NCBI GenBank assembly: GCA_947258465.1
Contig: CAMYIQ010000304.1
Location: forward strand, 1-5,153
Direction of reading: 5' to 3'
DNA: 5,153 bases
Source: an uncultured Erythrobacter sp.
GTDB lineage: Bacteria > Pseudomonadota > Alphaproteobacteria > Sphingomonadales > Sphingomonadaceae
Part shown: positions 1 to 5,153 of the stretch, piece after piece
How the letters are laid out: the number at the start of each line of letters is the position of its first letter
How positions within the stretch are numbered: the stretch's first letter is position 1
Notes under the pieces: model-generated
Told to the model about the DNA's origin: nothing
The model's input: the letters and a program-made list of their open reading frames with translations, nothing else
Database searches by the model: none
Position numbers and translations under genes: made by a program

Positions 1-42
1 ATTCGAGCGCCCTTCGGGCAACGGTAACAGTCAAAATCTGAG

Positions 43-76
43 AGGGTCGCCATTTGTTGTATAGCGACCCTTTCTC
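43..76 (+). terminator. Terminator-like hairpin after a possible upstream gene
   Basis: A perfect 8-bp inverted repeat, AGGGTCGC (43-50) and GCGACCCT (64-71), encloses a 13-nt loop and is followed by TTTCTCC on the plus strand. The T-run is short and interrupted, so this would be a modest intrinsic terminator. Two plus-strand frames stop just upstream (TAA at 25-27, TGA at 37-39), which fits the tail of a gene that begins outside the window, but too little is present to identify it. It could instead be an operator or a bidirectional terminator. Confidence 0.4.
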
Positions 77-204
77 CGCCTTGCCGTTCACAGTTGGGTG
101 CCCCGCATTCCTACCCTAGGAAAATGACTGCTTACGCGTAGTTTCATGCAAATGCGGACGGTCAGCAATCGGCCCAGTTCCGGCCATTCCGGTACCTATC
201 CACA

Positions 205-216
205 GCTGATATCAGC
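205..216. repeat. Perfect 12-bp palindrome beside a DnaA-box-like nonamer
   Basis: GCTGATATCAGC reads identically on both strands. It directly abuts CTATCCACA (196-204), which differs at one position from the DnaA box TTATCCACA. No second DnaA box or AT-rich unwinding region is visible nearby, so a replication origin is not supported. The palindrome may be a regulator site for a gene outside the window, or chance. Confidence 0.3.
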
Positions 217-570
217 GCGAGTGTAGGCATATCTAACCCGCTCTTGACCGCGTCGCCGTCGATTGCATTACGCGCAACGGCAGCTTCGCGCCCCAATGTC
301 GGCCATTTGAGCTCGCTTGAATCTTTTCCGAAAGCTGCCTGTCGTGAGCATCAGCCCAGATGGCAGCTTCGCACCTTAGCAACCACTCCTTGCGATCGGC
401 GTGCTGTCCCCCCCGAGAGTGGGCGTCGGTTCAGCACAAGGGATCGCTGCAAATGTGCGCACCTATTGCGACCGCCTTGGTCGGCAGCGCCGAGGCATTG
501 CATAACAAATGCAACGATAACGGGTCGGTATCCTCGCTAGAACGGGGATAGTTGTGGGGCTGCGATTAAT

Positions 571-599
571 AGAACTTATACAGTTCTCGCGCCTTCGCG
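571..599. repeat. Tandem inverted repeats downstream of the operon
   Basis: AGAACT-TATAC-AGTTCT (571-587) is a perfect 6-bp inverted repeat with a 5-nt spacer. It is followed at once by CGCG-CCTT-CGCG (588-599), a 4-bp stem with a 4-nt loop. Together they lie about 50-75 nt past the stop of the last operon gene on the minus strand. No U-run follows in the minus orientation (it reads ATTAATC), so it is not a classic intrinsic terminator. It might protect the 3' end of the mRNA or bind a protein. Two T-tracts on the minus strand (633-637 and 624-628) lie between the stop and these repeats. Confidence 0.35.
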
Positions 600-647
600 T
601 TGGGATTGTCAAATGGCTCGGAGAAAAAGGGCAAAAAGCCGTGTGCA

Positions 648-1067
648 TTAAGCTACAATGGCGAAATGCCTCGCCAACTCGTTCGTGATGCGGTGCAGCT
701 GCCGTGTTTCTCGGTCGATGCAGCACAGGGTCGTGTCCACTTCGGCGACAGACACGCTGCCGCGGCTGAACTGTATTTCGAATTGCGAGCGGGAACCACG
801 AAAGCCCCTGAGGAGGACTTTCGCCTCGAGCTGGTCGTCGAGAAACGCCTCGCTGCGATATTTGATGTCGTGGCGCAGGGCGATCCATGCGATCTTTGCG
901 ACCTCCTCCGCCGGCGCATGTGCGACCCAATAGGCGGTGATCGCCTGCTGCACCCAGGTCAGATAGACCGCATTGTTGACGTGATCGAGCTCGTCGATCG
1001 CATCAGGGCCGACCGTGATGGGATAGACGAAAGCCGAACCGCCCCCCTGCCCCCTCTGTGGGTTCAT
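648..1067 (-). CDS. Acyl-CoA thioesterase, 4HBT hotdog family
   Basis: A protein of 139 residues, the usual length for a single hotdog-fold thioesterase of the YbgC/FadM/4-hydroxybenzoyl-CoA type. Such enzymes hydrolyse acyl-CoA thioesters in the cytoplasm as dimers or tetramers. The family signature is visible as IDELDHVNNAVYL (residues 24-36): Asp25 is the candidate catalytic acid and HVNN caps the long hotdog helix. The following WVQQAITAYW and the segment around RHDIKYRSEAF (65-75) fit the helix and the next strand. The start chosen is the ATG that overlaps the stop of the DyP gene (ATGA, 1064-1067), with an AAGG-type ribosome binding site about 10 nt upstream inside the DyP gene. The open frame continues farther upstream, but that part is a shadow of the DyP gene. 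It is the last gene of the operon. The acyl substrate is unknown; its coupling to the peroxidase suggests that it acts on a product or precursor of the heme enzymes (inference). Confidence 0.87.
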   Translation of the reverse strand: MNPQRGQGGGSAFVYPITVGPDAIDELDHVNNAVYLTWVQQAITAYWVAHAPAEEVAKIAWIALRHDIKYRSEAFLDDQLEAKVLLRGFRGSRSQFEIQFSRGSVSVAEVDTTLCCIDRETRQLHRITNELARHFAIVA

Positions 1068-2452
1068 GGGCTCGCGCCTTCTTCCCATGCGCCATCGCCA
1101 ATCCAGCGCAGCGCCGTTAGCGAGGGCATGAACATGTATTCCCCGCCGCGCAGCCGGTTGAAGGTGGTCACGCCATCGATTTTTCGGCGCACCGGCGTTT
1201 CGGGAATGGTAAAGGTCCCGGGCGTCTGGTGCAGGCCGACGACCGGATCCCGTTCTTCGCCCAGATCGACGAAGTTGCCACGGTTGATCCATTCCTGCTG
1301 GAGAAATTCGATCGTATCGAAGGCCCTGGCGCTGATGAAGATGAAGAACAGCCCGCGATCTTCCTGCGCATCGACTTCGGATGTCACGTCGCGGCTCCAT
1401 TTCGGTCCATAGGTAGACGAGCGCCTGATAATGCGGTGGATGTTCACGTCGCTGAGGATCGTAAGCTGGCTGTCGCGCGGATTGAGGCGGCGCATGTGCG
1501 CGGCGTGCGGACAGACAAGGCCGCGATGATCGTCTTCGTAAGAGAAGTCGTTGTTGCGCTGCGGATCGGCACCGAGCTCCGGATCATCCCGTTCCGGCGC
1601 AAGCGGCAATGGCGCACCGCTCTGCCACCGGCCGAACATTTTCGCGGCGATATAATCCTGCTCGGCTTCGTCGGCGGATTGTCCGCGCAGGAAGTCGTTG
1701 AAGGCGCCGACCCGGCTCTGGTATTTGCGCAGCACGATGTATGACCCGTTGCGCCCAAGCGGTTCGGGTTGCGGCATGGCGAGCGGGCTGCCGGTCTCAC
1801 TGTCCTCGCCCAAGATGAATTCTCCAGGCGCGATAGCGCGCTCCTGACCGGGCAAGGGGTCGACCCCGCTCCCGTCGACCAACGGCTGCGAAATGCTGTC
1901 GCGAAAGCCGAAGGGGTTCTTTGCGTCCTCGTCGGCACCGAAACGGTGCGTACCGATCAGCGTGATGCCGGTGGATTTTTCCAGTTCGGCCTCGGCCTTT
2001 GCCAGCACGCCGTCGAGCGCATCGTCGTCGCGCGCATAAATGGTCAATGCGATATGGCAGGTGCCGGGGCGATAGGGATCCTCCCATGTTTCGGGCGCGT
2101 TTTCGCCTAAATCGCGTAGTTGCTCGGCACGAGCGGCCATGCCCTGCTGGAAGGCCAGCGGAAAACTCCCCAGCGAGGTTTCCGGCAGCCCGAGTGCCTT
2201 CAAGCCATCGTAGCTGATGGCGACGCCGGTCCACGAATCTAGTTCGTCCGTCCACCCCGATGCAGCAGGGATATGGTCGGCCAAGCGTCGTAAAAGATCC
2301 CGACCACCCGCGGCCTCGTCGACATGGATCATCGAATGGATGCCGACATAGGGTTCGGGCCGGGATCGCAGGATCAGCGCCTGGATATCGTCGAGCTGGA
2401 GCTTGACCTTGTCGGGACGGAAGCGGGCGGAAAGTTCTTGGAGAATGCCCAT
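1064..2452 (-). CDS. DyP-type heme peroxidase, class V-like, cytoplasmic
   Basis: A 462-residue dye-decolorizing peroxidase that uses H2O2 or organic peroxides to oxidise substrates through heme. The N-terminal ferredoxin-like domain starts with DIQALIL (22-28) and holds the family-typical LKALGLPETSLGSFP (84-98) and PETWEDPY (120-127). The hallmark GXXDG region reads FGFRDSISQP (181-190), so Asp185 is the distal acid but the second Gly is Ser186. The proximal heme ligand is most likely His319 in CPHAAHMRRLNPR (314-326), and the distal Arg is Arg343 or Arg344 in HRIIRRSSTYGP (339-350). RGGEYMFMPS (435-444) is the usual C-terminal motif. There is no Tat or Sec signal and no encapsulin-targeting tail that I recognise, so it should be cytoplasmic. 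Its ATG lies 1 nt after the upstream stop and only a weak GAGGG lies about 14 nt away, so translation probably depends on coupling. Confidence 0.93.
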   Translation of the reverse strand: MGILQELSARFRPDKVKLQLDDIQALILRSRPEPYVGIHSMIHVDEAAGGRDLLRRLADHIPAASGWTDELDSWTGVAISYDGLKALGLPETSLGSFPLAFQQGMAARAEQLRDLGENAPETWEDPYRPGTCHIALTIYARDDDALDGVLAKAEAELEKSTGITLIGTHRFGADEDAKNPFGFRDSISQPLVDGSGVDPLPGQERAIAPGEFILGEDSETGSPLAMPQPEPLGRNGSYIVLRKYQSRVGAFNDFLRGQSADEAEQDYIAAKMFGRWQSGAPLPLAPERDDPELGADPQRNNDFSYEDDHRGLVCPHAAHMRRLNPRDSQLTILSDVNIHRIIRRSSTYGPKWSRDVTSEVDAQEDRGLFFIFISARAFDTIEFLQQEWINRGNFVDLGEERDPVVGLHQTPGTFTIPETPVRRKIDGVTTFNRLRGGEYMFMPSLTALRWIGDGAWEEGASP

Positions 2453-2453
2453 G

Positions 2454-3149
2454 TCAATAATCCACGCCCTCGGGTTGCGCGATAGCCGTGCTCAGCTCGT
2501 CGAGAGCCTGGCGGGTGGCGGGATCCATATCTGCATTCGCCCGGGATTTTTCGAGGAAGTCCTCCAGCGCGTGCTCCATCCGCTGGTACCGGCGAGTATC
2601 CACAACGGTCACCTGCGGATTTGCGACGAACCAGCCCGATGCATCGATCTGGTGATCGGCGATGAAGTCTTTCACCTCGGGACTGTCGATGCCCGGCCAT
2701 CCTTCGATGTTGGCGAAGAGCAAGTCCATCAAGCCGGGAATCTTGGTGGCGAAATCGTTGATGTAAGTGTCCCAATCGCCATCATAGGTGGTGGCGAACA
2801 GGATCTGCGTATCGTCGTCGAAGAAAACGAAGCGCATATCGTGCAAGGTCGACACGCGCTGCGCGCCGTCCATATTGCCGTTGGTCAGATCGAAGATCCG
2901 GCGCAGGCGATCCGCCCCGCCCGGCTTCACCTTGGCGATAGCAGTCAGTTCGGACACATTGCCCGACTGCATGCCTGCGCGCCCCGCCTTGTTGGCAGTG
3001 CCCTTGTAATCGGGATTGTGGTCACGGATCATCGCTTCCAGCGCAATTTTCGCCAGCTGCGGCAAGTCTTCTGCCAGCTCGCGCGCACGGCGGCGGATTT
3101 CTTCGGGCTTGCTCTCATCGGCAAGACGCGGATCGATGCTTTTGGTCAT
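2454..3149 (-). CDS. Uncharacterised protein between catalase and DyP genes
   Basis: A 231-residue soluble protein that I cannot assign to a named family. It has no signal peptide or membrane segment. The N-terminus (1-45) is charged and helical (EEIRRRARELAEDLPQLAKIAL). The core (65-150) alternates strands and helices: SELTAIAKVKPGGADRLRRIF (66-86), then STLHDMRFVFFDDDTQILFA (100-119), then TYDGDWDTYINDF (121-133). This resembles a ferredoxin-like (dimeric alpha-beta barrel) unit, the same general fold as DyP and chlorite dismutase domains; that is inference from the pattern. His103, Trp126 and the segment ANIEGWPG (146-153) look like conserved positions. The C-terminus (186-225) is helical. 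The start ATG has AAGGAG 6 nt upstream, a strong site. It follows the catalase gene by 25 nt and precedes the DyP gene by 1 nt. Possible roles are a peroxidase accessory or partner, or a separate heme or lipid-binding enzyme. Confidence 0.85.
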   Translation of the reverse strand: MTKSIDPRLADESKPEEIRRRARELAEDLPQLAKIALEAMIRDHNPDYKGTANKAGRAGMQSGNVSELTAIAKVKPGGADRLRRIFDLTNGNMDGAQRVSTLHDMRFVFFDDDTQILFATTYDGDWDTYINDFATKIPGLMDLLFANIEGWPGIDSPEVKDFIADHQIDASGWFVANPQVTVVDTRRYQRMEHALEDFLEKSRANADMDPATRQALDELSTAIAQPEGVDY

Positions 3150-3174
3150 GGCGCGCTCCTTTTGCGCTTGGTGG

Positions 3175-4260
3175 TCAATCGGGAATGTCGGACAGGGCCT
3201 GCGGCTCTATGCGCGGGCGATCGTTCTGGGTGTGACGATAGGCGCTGGACCGTTCGTAGGCCGCGCGGCGAATGCGCATGATGCCGCCCAGCGGACGATG
3301 CGCCTCGACGCCGTTCCATGGATTGAACGACAATACATCGTCGCCGAACACCTGGCGTGGCGGGCTGTAGGGGCCTTGGCTGTCGAAGCGCAGCGTGGCG
3401 ACGGCACGATGAGGAGACTTTTCCTCTTCCCACAACACCGCCGCATCTTCCACCGGCATCGTTTCGAGATCGGTGCAGAGCTGCGCGCGCAATTCATATT
3501 CGGCGCCGTTCGCGCGGAAAAAATTGCCGATCACGTCGCGCATAGTCGAATATTGAACGTCTCCGAGATCCCGACCGGTCAAATCGCGCACGGATCGGGA
3601 TTTCGGGGCGAGCGACAGTTTGGCTACATGGTCGCCGAACCGGACAGCGGCCTGCGTATGATAGGTTTCGCCGAGAGGATGATTGTTGTCGCGCGCCAAC
3701 CCCTCGAGCGTCGCGCTCGGCACCTTGCCCACCGCTTCCAACGCATCCTTCGCGCCGCGCGCCACGCCGGCAACGAGCCGCTGAAAGAAGTCGGGCGCAT
3801 GCGCGTTCTTTTCGAGCAGACCCAGCATCTGCTTGTATTTCGGGATCGTGCCGAAGGCGAGCACCGGGAAATTCACCATCAGGAAATCCTGGTTCTCGCC
3901 GCCGATGTCGGGCGAAAGCCGGTCACCCGGAACGCCGATCACCTTGATCGCGAAACCGCGCGGGGCCGGAACCTCGTCCGAATGGATATCGCCCGGCGCG
4001 GACGAAAGCCGCGCGACGACCTCGTAGGTCTTCGGAGAAGCGAAGATGCCCTGCGCAAGCTCAGCCGACAGACCGTCCTGCACGGTCATGCTACCCTTAA
4101 GGATCGCGTGCGATTTCGCATGGGCATCGCGATGGGCGTGCCGATGCCGTTCGAACGCGTTGCGCGCCGTCGCATTCATCTGTTCGACGATCTCGCGCGT
4201 CAGCCGCTGTTCGTCGGGATCGACTTGCTCGACATCGGGGGTGAACCGTATGGGCTGCAT
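3175..4260 (-). CDS. Small catalase-family heme protein
   Basis: A 361-residue protein of the catalase superfamily, much shorter than monofunctional catalases (about 480 residues or more) and like the y4iL-type catalase-related group. Candidate heme residues are His47 in RDAHAKSHAILKG (44-56, distal), Asn130 in MVNFPVLAFG (128-137), and the RxxxY signature Arg331-Tyr335 in HRPLGGIMRIRRAAY (321-335, proximal Tyr). YEVVARLSSAPGDIH (79-93) and RGFAIKVIGVPG (101-112) match the catalase barrel. Members of this wider group include enzymes that act on fatty-acid hydroperoxides (catalase-related allene oxide synthase), so its substrate need not be H2O2. The start MQPIRF was chosen because AGGAG lies 9 nt upstream (4270-4274). 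The frame extends to 4449, but that part would cross the promoter and overlap the divergent regulator gene. First gene of the operon; no signal peptide. Confidence 0.9.
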   Translation of the reverse strand: MQPIRFTPDVEQVDPDEQRLTREIVEQMNATARNAFERHRHAHRDAHAKSHAILKGSMTVQDGLSAELAQGIFASPKTYEVVARLSSAPGDIHSDEVPAPRGFAIKVIGVPGDRLSPDIGGENQDFLMVNFPVLAFGTIPKYKQMLGLLEKNAHAPDFFQRLVAGVARGAKDALEAVGKVPSATLEGLARDNNHPLGETYHTQAAVRFGDHVAKLSLAPKSRSVRDLTGRDLGDVQYSTMRDVIGNFFRANGAEYELRAQLCTDLETMPVEDAAVLWEEEKSPHRAVATLRFDSQGPYSPPRQVFGDDVLSFNPWNGVEAHRPLGGIMRIRRAAYERSSAYRHTQNDRPRIEPQALSDIPD

Positions 4261-4294
4261 GGGCAACAACTCCTGCCTGTTTCGCCTGCTGGAA

Positions 4295-4317
4295 AGGATC
4301 GACGGGAAACCGATCCT
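4295..4317. promoter_or_regulatory. Inverted repeat, candidate TetR operator at the -10 region
   Basis: AGGATCG (4295-4301) and CGATCCT (4311-4317) form a perfect 7-bp inverted repeat with a 9-nt spacer, 23 bp overall, a typical size for a TetR-family operator. It overlaps the proposed -10 and start point of the operon promoter, where a bound repressor would block initiation. GGATCG occurs again at 4386-4391, just before the regulator's start codon, as a possible half-site. In RNA it could also form a hairpin in the catalase leader. Confidence 0.4.
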
Positions 4318-4341
4318 CTGGTCGGGCATTTGAAATATCAA
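4313..4341 (-). promoter_or_regulatory. Putative sigma-70 promoter of the peroxidase operon
   Basis: On the minus strand TTGATA (4341-4336) matches five of six -35 consensus positions. After a 17-nt spacer comes GAGGAT (4318-4313), a weak -10 matching at three positions including A2 and T6. Transcription would start near 4306, giving a leader of about 46 nt before the catalase ATG. Both boxes coincide with inverted repeats, as expected for a repressible promoter. The weak -10 keeps confidence low. Confidence 0.35.
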
Positions 4342-4348
4342 GTGATAT
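4335..4348. promoter_or_regulatory. Palindrome ATATCA-AG-TGATAT, candidate operator
   Basis: A perfect 6-bp inverted repeat with a 2-nt centre lies between the divergent genes, 50 nt before the regulator's ATG and about 75 nt before the catalase ATG. It covers the proposed -35 box of the operon. It also abuts a plus-strand TTGAAA (4330-4335) that could be the -35 of the regulator gene, though the matching -10 is poor (GAAAAT at 4351-4356 with only 15 nt spacing). One site could thus control both directions, giving autoregulation. Confidence 0.4.
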
Positions 4349-4397
4349 CTGAAAATTTGGTTCCGAAAATCAGGACTTTTGAGACGGATCGAGCACC

Positions 4398-5015
4398 ATG
4401 AGCGGCGAAACCACCAGCAAATCGCGTCGGCAAAGCCAGGCGGAAACACGCGCCAAGCTGATCGAATCGGCCGAGCGGCTGATGATCGCCCATTCTATCC
4501 CGGCACTTTCCGTGCGCCAGCTCTGCGCCGACGCCGGATTTACGCAAGGCGCCTTTTATTCGAACTTCGAGAGCAAGGAGTTGCTGCTGCTCGAAGTCAT
4601 GGAAGGTCACTTGGCCGAACAGCGGGACCGACTGGAAGACCTCGCCGCCTCGATCCCGGAAGCCGATATCGACCAGGCCATGCAAACGCTTGCTGCGTGG
4701 CTAGCCCACATCCCCGATCGCCAGGCCTGGGCGGCGCTGGCGCTGGAATTGCAGCTCTATGCCTTTCGCAACCCGGAATTCCGCGCGCAGTACAAGGCTG
4801 CGGAGGCGCGTGTAACGGCCCAGTTCCGGGTTCTGATCGAAGGCCTGGCCGCCCAGTTTGGGCAGCCACTCCGCTTGCCCGCCGATGTCATCACCGAAAC
4901 CTTGCTCATACTCTGGCATACCGCGGTCTTGCGATCGGGCGACGGCACCCAGCCGGAAGAAAGTTACGTGAAGGTCTTCAGGCAGATCATGTTCGGCGAA
5001 CCGTCAGCCGGATAG
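4398..5015 (+). CDS. TetR/AcrR-family transcriptional regulator
   Basis: A 205-residue one-component regulator of normal length for the family. The N-terminal DNA-binding domain spans about residues 14-62: helix 1 ETRAKLIESAERLM, then the helix-turn-helix SVRQLCADAGFTQGAFYSNF (38-57), followed by ESKELLLLEVM, the classic TetR continuation. The rest (about 70-200) is the helical ligand-binding and dimerisation domain, with hydrophobic stretches such as WAALALELQLYAF (111-123), which suggests a lipophilic effector (inference). It is divergent from the four-gene operon and most likely represses it and itself, releasing DNA when ligand binds. The ATG was chosen by the position of the HTH; only a weak purine-rich site (GGATCGAG) lies upstream, suggesting low expression. 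The ligand cannot be named from sequence. Confidence 0.93.
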   Translation: MSGETTSKSRRQSQAETRAKLIESAERLMIAHSIPALSVRQLCADAGFTQGAFYSNFESKELLLLEVMEGHLAEQRDRLEDLAASIPEADIDQAMQTLAAWLAHIPDRQAWAALALELQLYAFRNPEFRAQYKAAEARVTAQFRVLIEGLAAQFGQPLRLPADVITETLLILWHTAVLRSGDGTQPEESYVKVFRQIMFGEPSAG

Positions 5016-5024
5016 CGTTGCGTG

Positions 5025-5092
5025 ACCGCCACCATACCGCGTAGGATCTTACGCATTTTGGGAGAATGTTTGGCGCGCGAGTGGCGGTTTTT
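5025..5092 (+). terminator. Nested hairpin with T-run after the TetR gene
   Basis: ACCGCCAC (5025-5032) pairs perfectly with GTGGCGGT (5081-5088) and is followed by a T-run (5088-5092). The 48-nt intervening segment holds a second hairpin, GCGTA/TACGC (5039-5054), followed by ATTTT. The outer stem plus T-run, 10 nt after the TetR stop, fits a rho-independent terminator, although the loop is far longer than usual. The shape may be a small structured RNA end rather than a simple terminator. Confidence 0.4.
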
Positions 5093-5153
5093 CAACAGCA
5101 GACGTGCTCACCATTGTGGTACAGGTAACCTCCTGCGCTGGAGAGCTGTCCTG

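Larger units (their letters stand above)
77..647. other. Long intergenic region, no convincing gene
   Basis: This stretch of about 570 nt has open frames on both strands, but none has a good ribosome binding site, and their translations are rich in Arg, Pro, Ser and Cys with no recognisable fold. It contains a 12-bp palindrome (205-216), a DnaA-box-like nonamer (196-204), the 11-mer GGCAGCTTCGC twice (279-289 and 362-372), GGCCATT twice (about 182 and 301), a 5-bp hairpin CGACC/GGTCG (469-483), and a 17-bp inverted repeat (571-587). The texture resembles the degenerate, dispersed intergenic sequence of sphingomonad genomes. That resemblance is from memory and untested. I see no RNA gene. Confidence 0.5.

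Noticed and set aside
1..39. Tail of a plus-strand gene ending at 25-27 or 37-39, or part of a tRNA T-arm (TTCGAGC at 2-8)
   Set aside because: Too short to choose a frame or build a cloverleaf; no encoded CCA follows, so no feature is called.
196..204. Origin of replication suggested by a DnaA-like box
   Set aside because: Only one imperfect box, with no cluster of boxes, AT-rich unwinding region or replication gene nearby.
244..540. 98-codon plus-strand frame in the intergenic region
   Set aside because: Non-ATG start, no ribosome binding site, and composition typical of untranslated GC-rich DNA; treated as repeat-like intergenic sequence.
572..586. GAAC-N7-GTTC as a LexA (SOS) box
   Set aside because: The alphaproteobacterial LexA site is the direct repeat GTTC-N7-GTTC; this is an inverted form with no SOS gene next to it.
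463..930. 155-codon minus-strand frame overlapping the thioesterase
   Set aside because: Out-of-frame shadow of the thioesterase with Arg/Pro-rich text and no recognisable fold.
1068..1400. N-terminal extension of the thioesterase frame
   Set aside because: This part lies inside the DyP gene in another frame; the ATG at 1067 gives the standard hotdog length and an ATGA overlap.
600..1412. 270-codon plus-strand open frame
   Set aside because: Antisense to the thioesterase and DyP genes; low-complexity Arg/Pro/Ser composition.
2403..3281. 292-codon plus-strand open frame
   Set aside because: Antisense to the 231-residue operon gene and crossing gene boundaries; no domain or ribosome binding site.
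3016..4401. 461-codon plus-strand open frame opposite the catalase-like gene
   Set aside because: It is antisense to a clear catalase-family gene, has no recognisable domain, and arises from the GC-rich codon pattern of the real gene.
4261..4449. Longer catalase start up to 4449
   Set aside because: It would cross the promoter and operator region and overlap the divergent TetR gene; the ATG at 4260 has a good AGGAG and matches the family N-terminus.

Overview
The window looks like chromosomal DNA from a high-GC alphaproteobacterium, most likely of the Sphingomonadales (Erythrobacter/Novosphingobium-like). This rests on GC-rich third positions, abundant antisense shadow frames, and protein sequences that read like sphingomonad families. 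It is a judgement from style, not a search. No transposase, integrase, rRNA, tRNA or CRISPR array is visible.

Layout. Positions 1-42 may hold the tail of an upstream plus-strand gene, followed by a terminator-like hairpin (43-76). Positions 77-647 are an unusually long stretch without a convincing gene; it holds short palindromes and degenerate repeat-like text. From 4260 down to 648 a tight four-gene operon runs on the minus strand: a small catalase-family heme protein (3175-4260), a conserved-looking protein of unknown function (2454-3149), a cytoplasmic DyP-type heme peroxidase (1064-2452), and a hotdog-fold acyl-CoA thioesterase (648-1067). Gaps are 25 nt and 1 nt, and the last junction is a 4-nt ATGA overlap, so co-transcription and translational coupling are very likely. 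A TetR-family regulator (4398-5015) is divergent from the operon. The shared 137-nt intergenic region carries two inverted repeats that sit on a plausible sigma-70 promoter of the operon. A nested hairpin with a T-run follows the regulator.

Working model (inference): the TetR protein senses a small, perhaps lipophilic ligand and controls an operon that pairs two different heme peroxidase folds with an acyl thioesterase. The pairing suggests handling of organic or fatty-acyl hydroperoxides rather than bulk H2O2. The unknown 231-residue protein, sandwiched between the two heme enzymes, is the most novel component. The DyP has serine in place of the second glycine of the hallmark GXXDG motif, which is the most distinctive residue-level oddity in the window.
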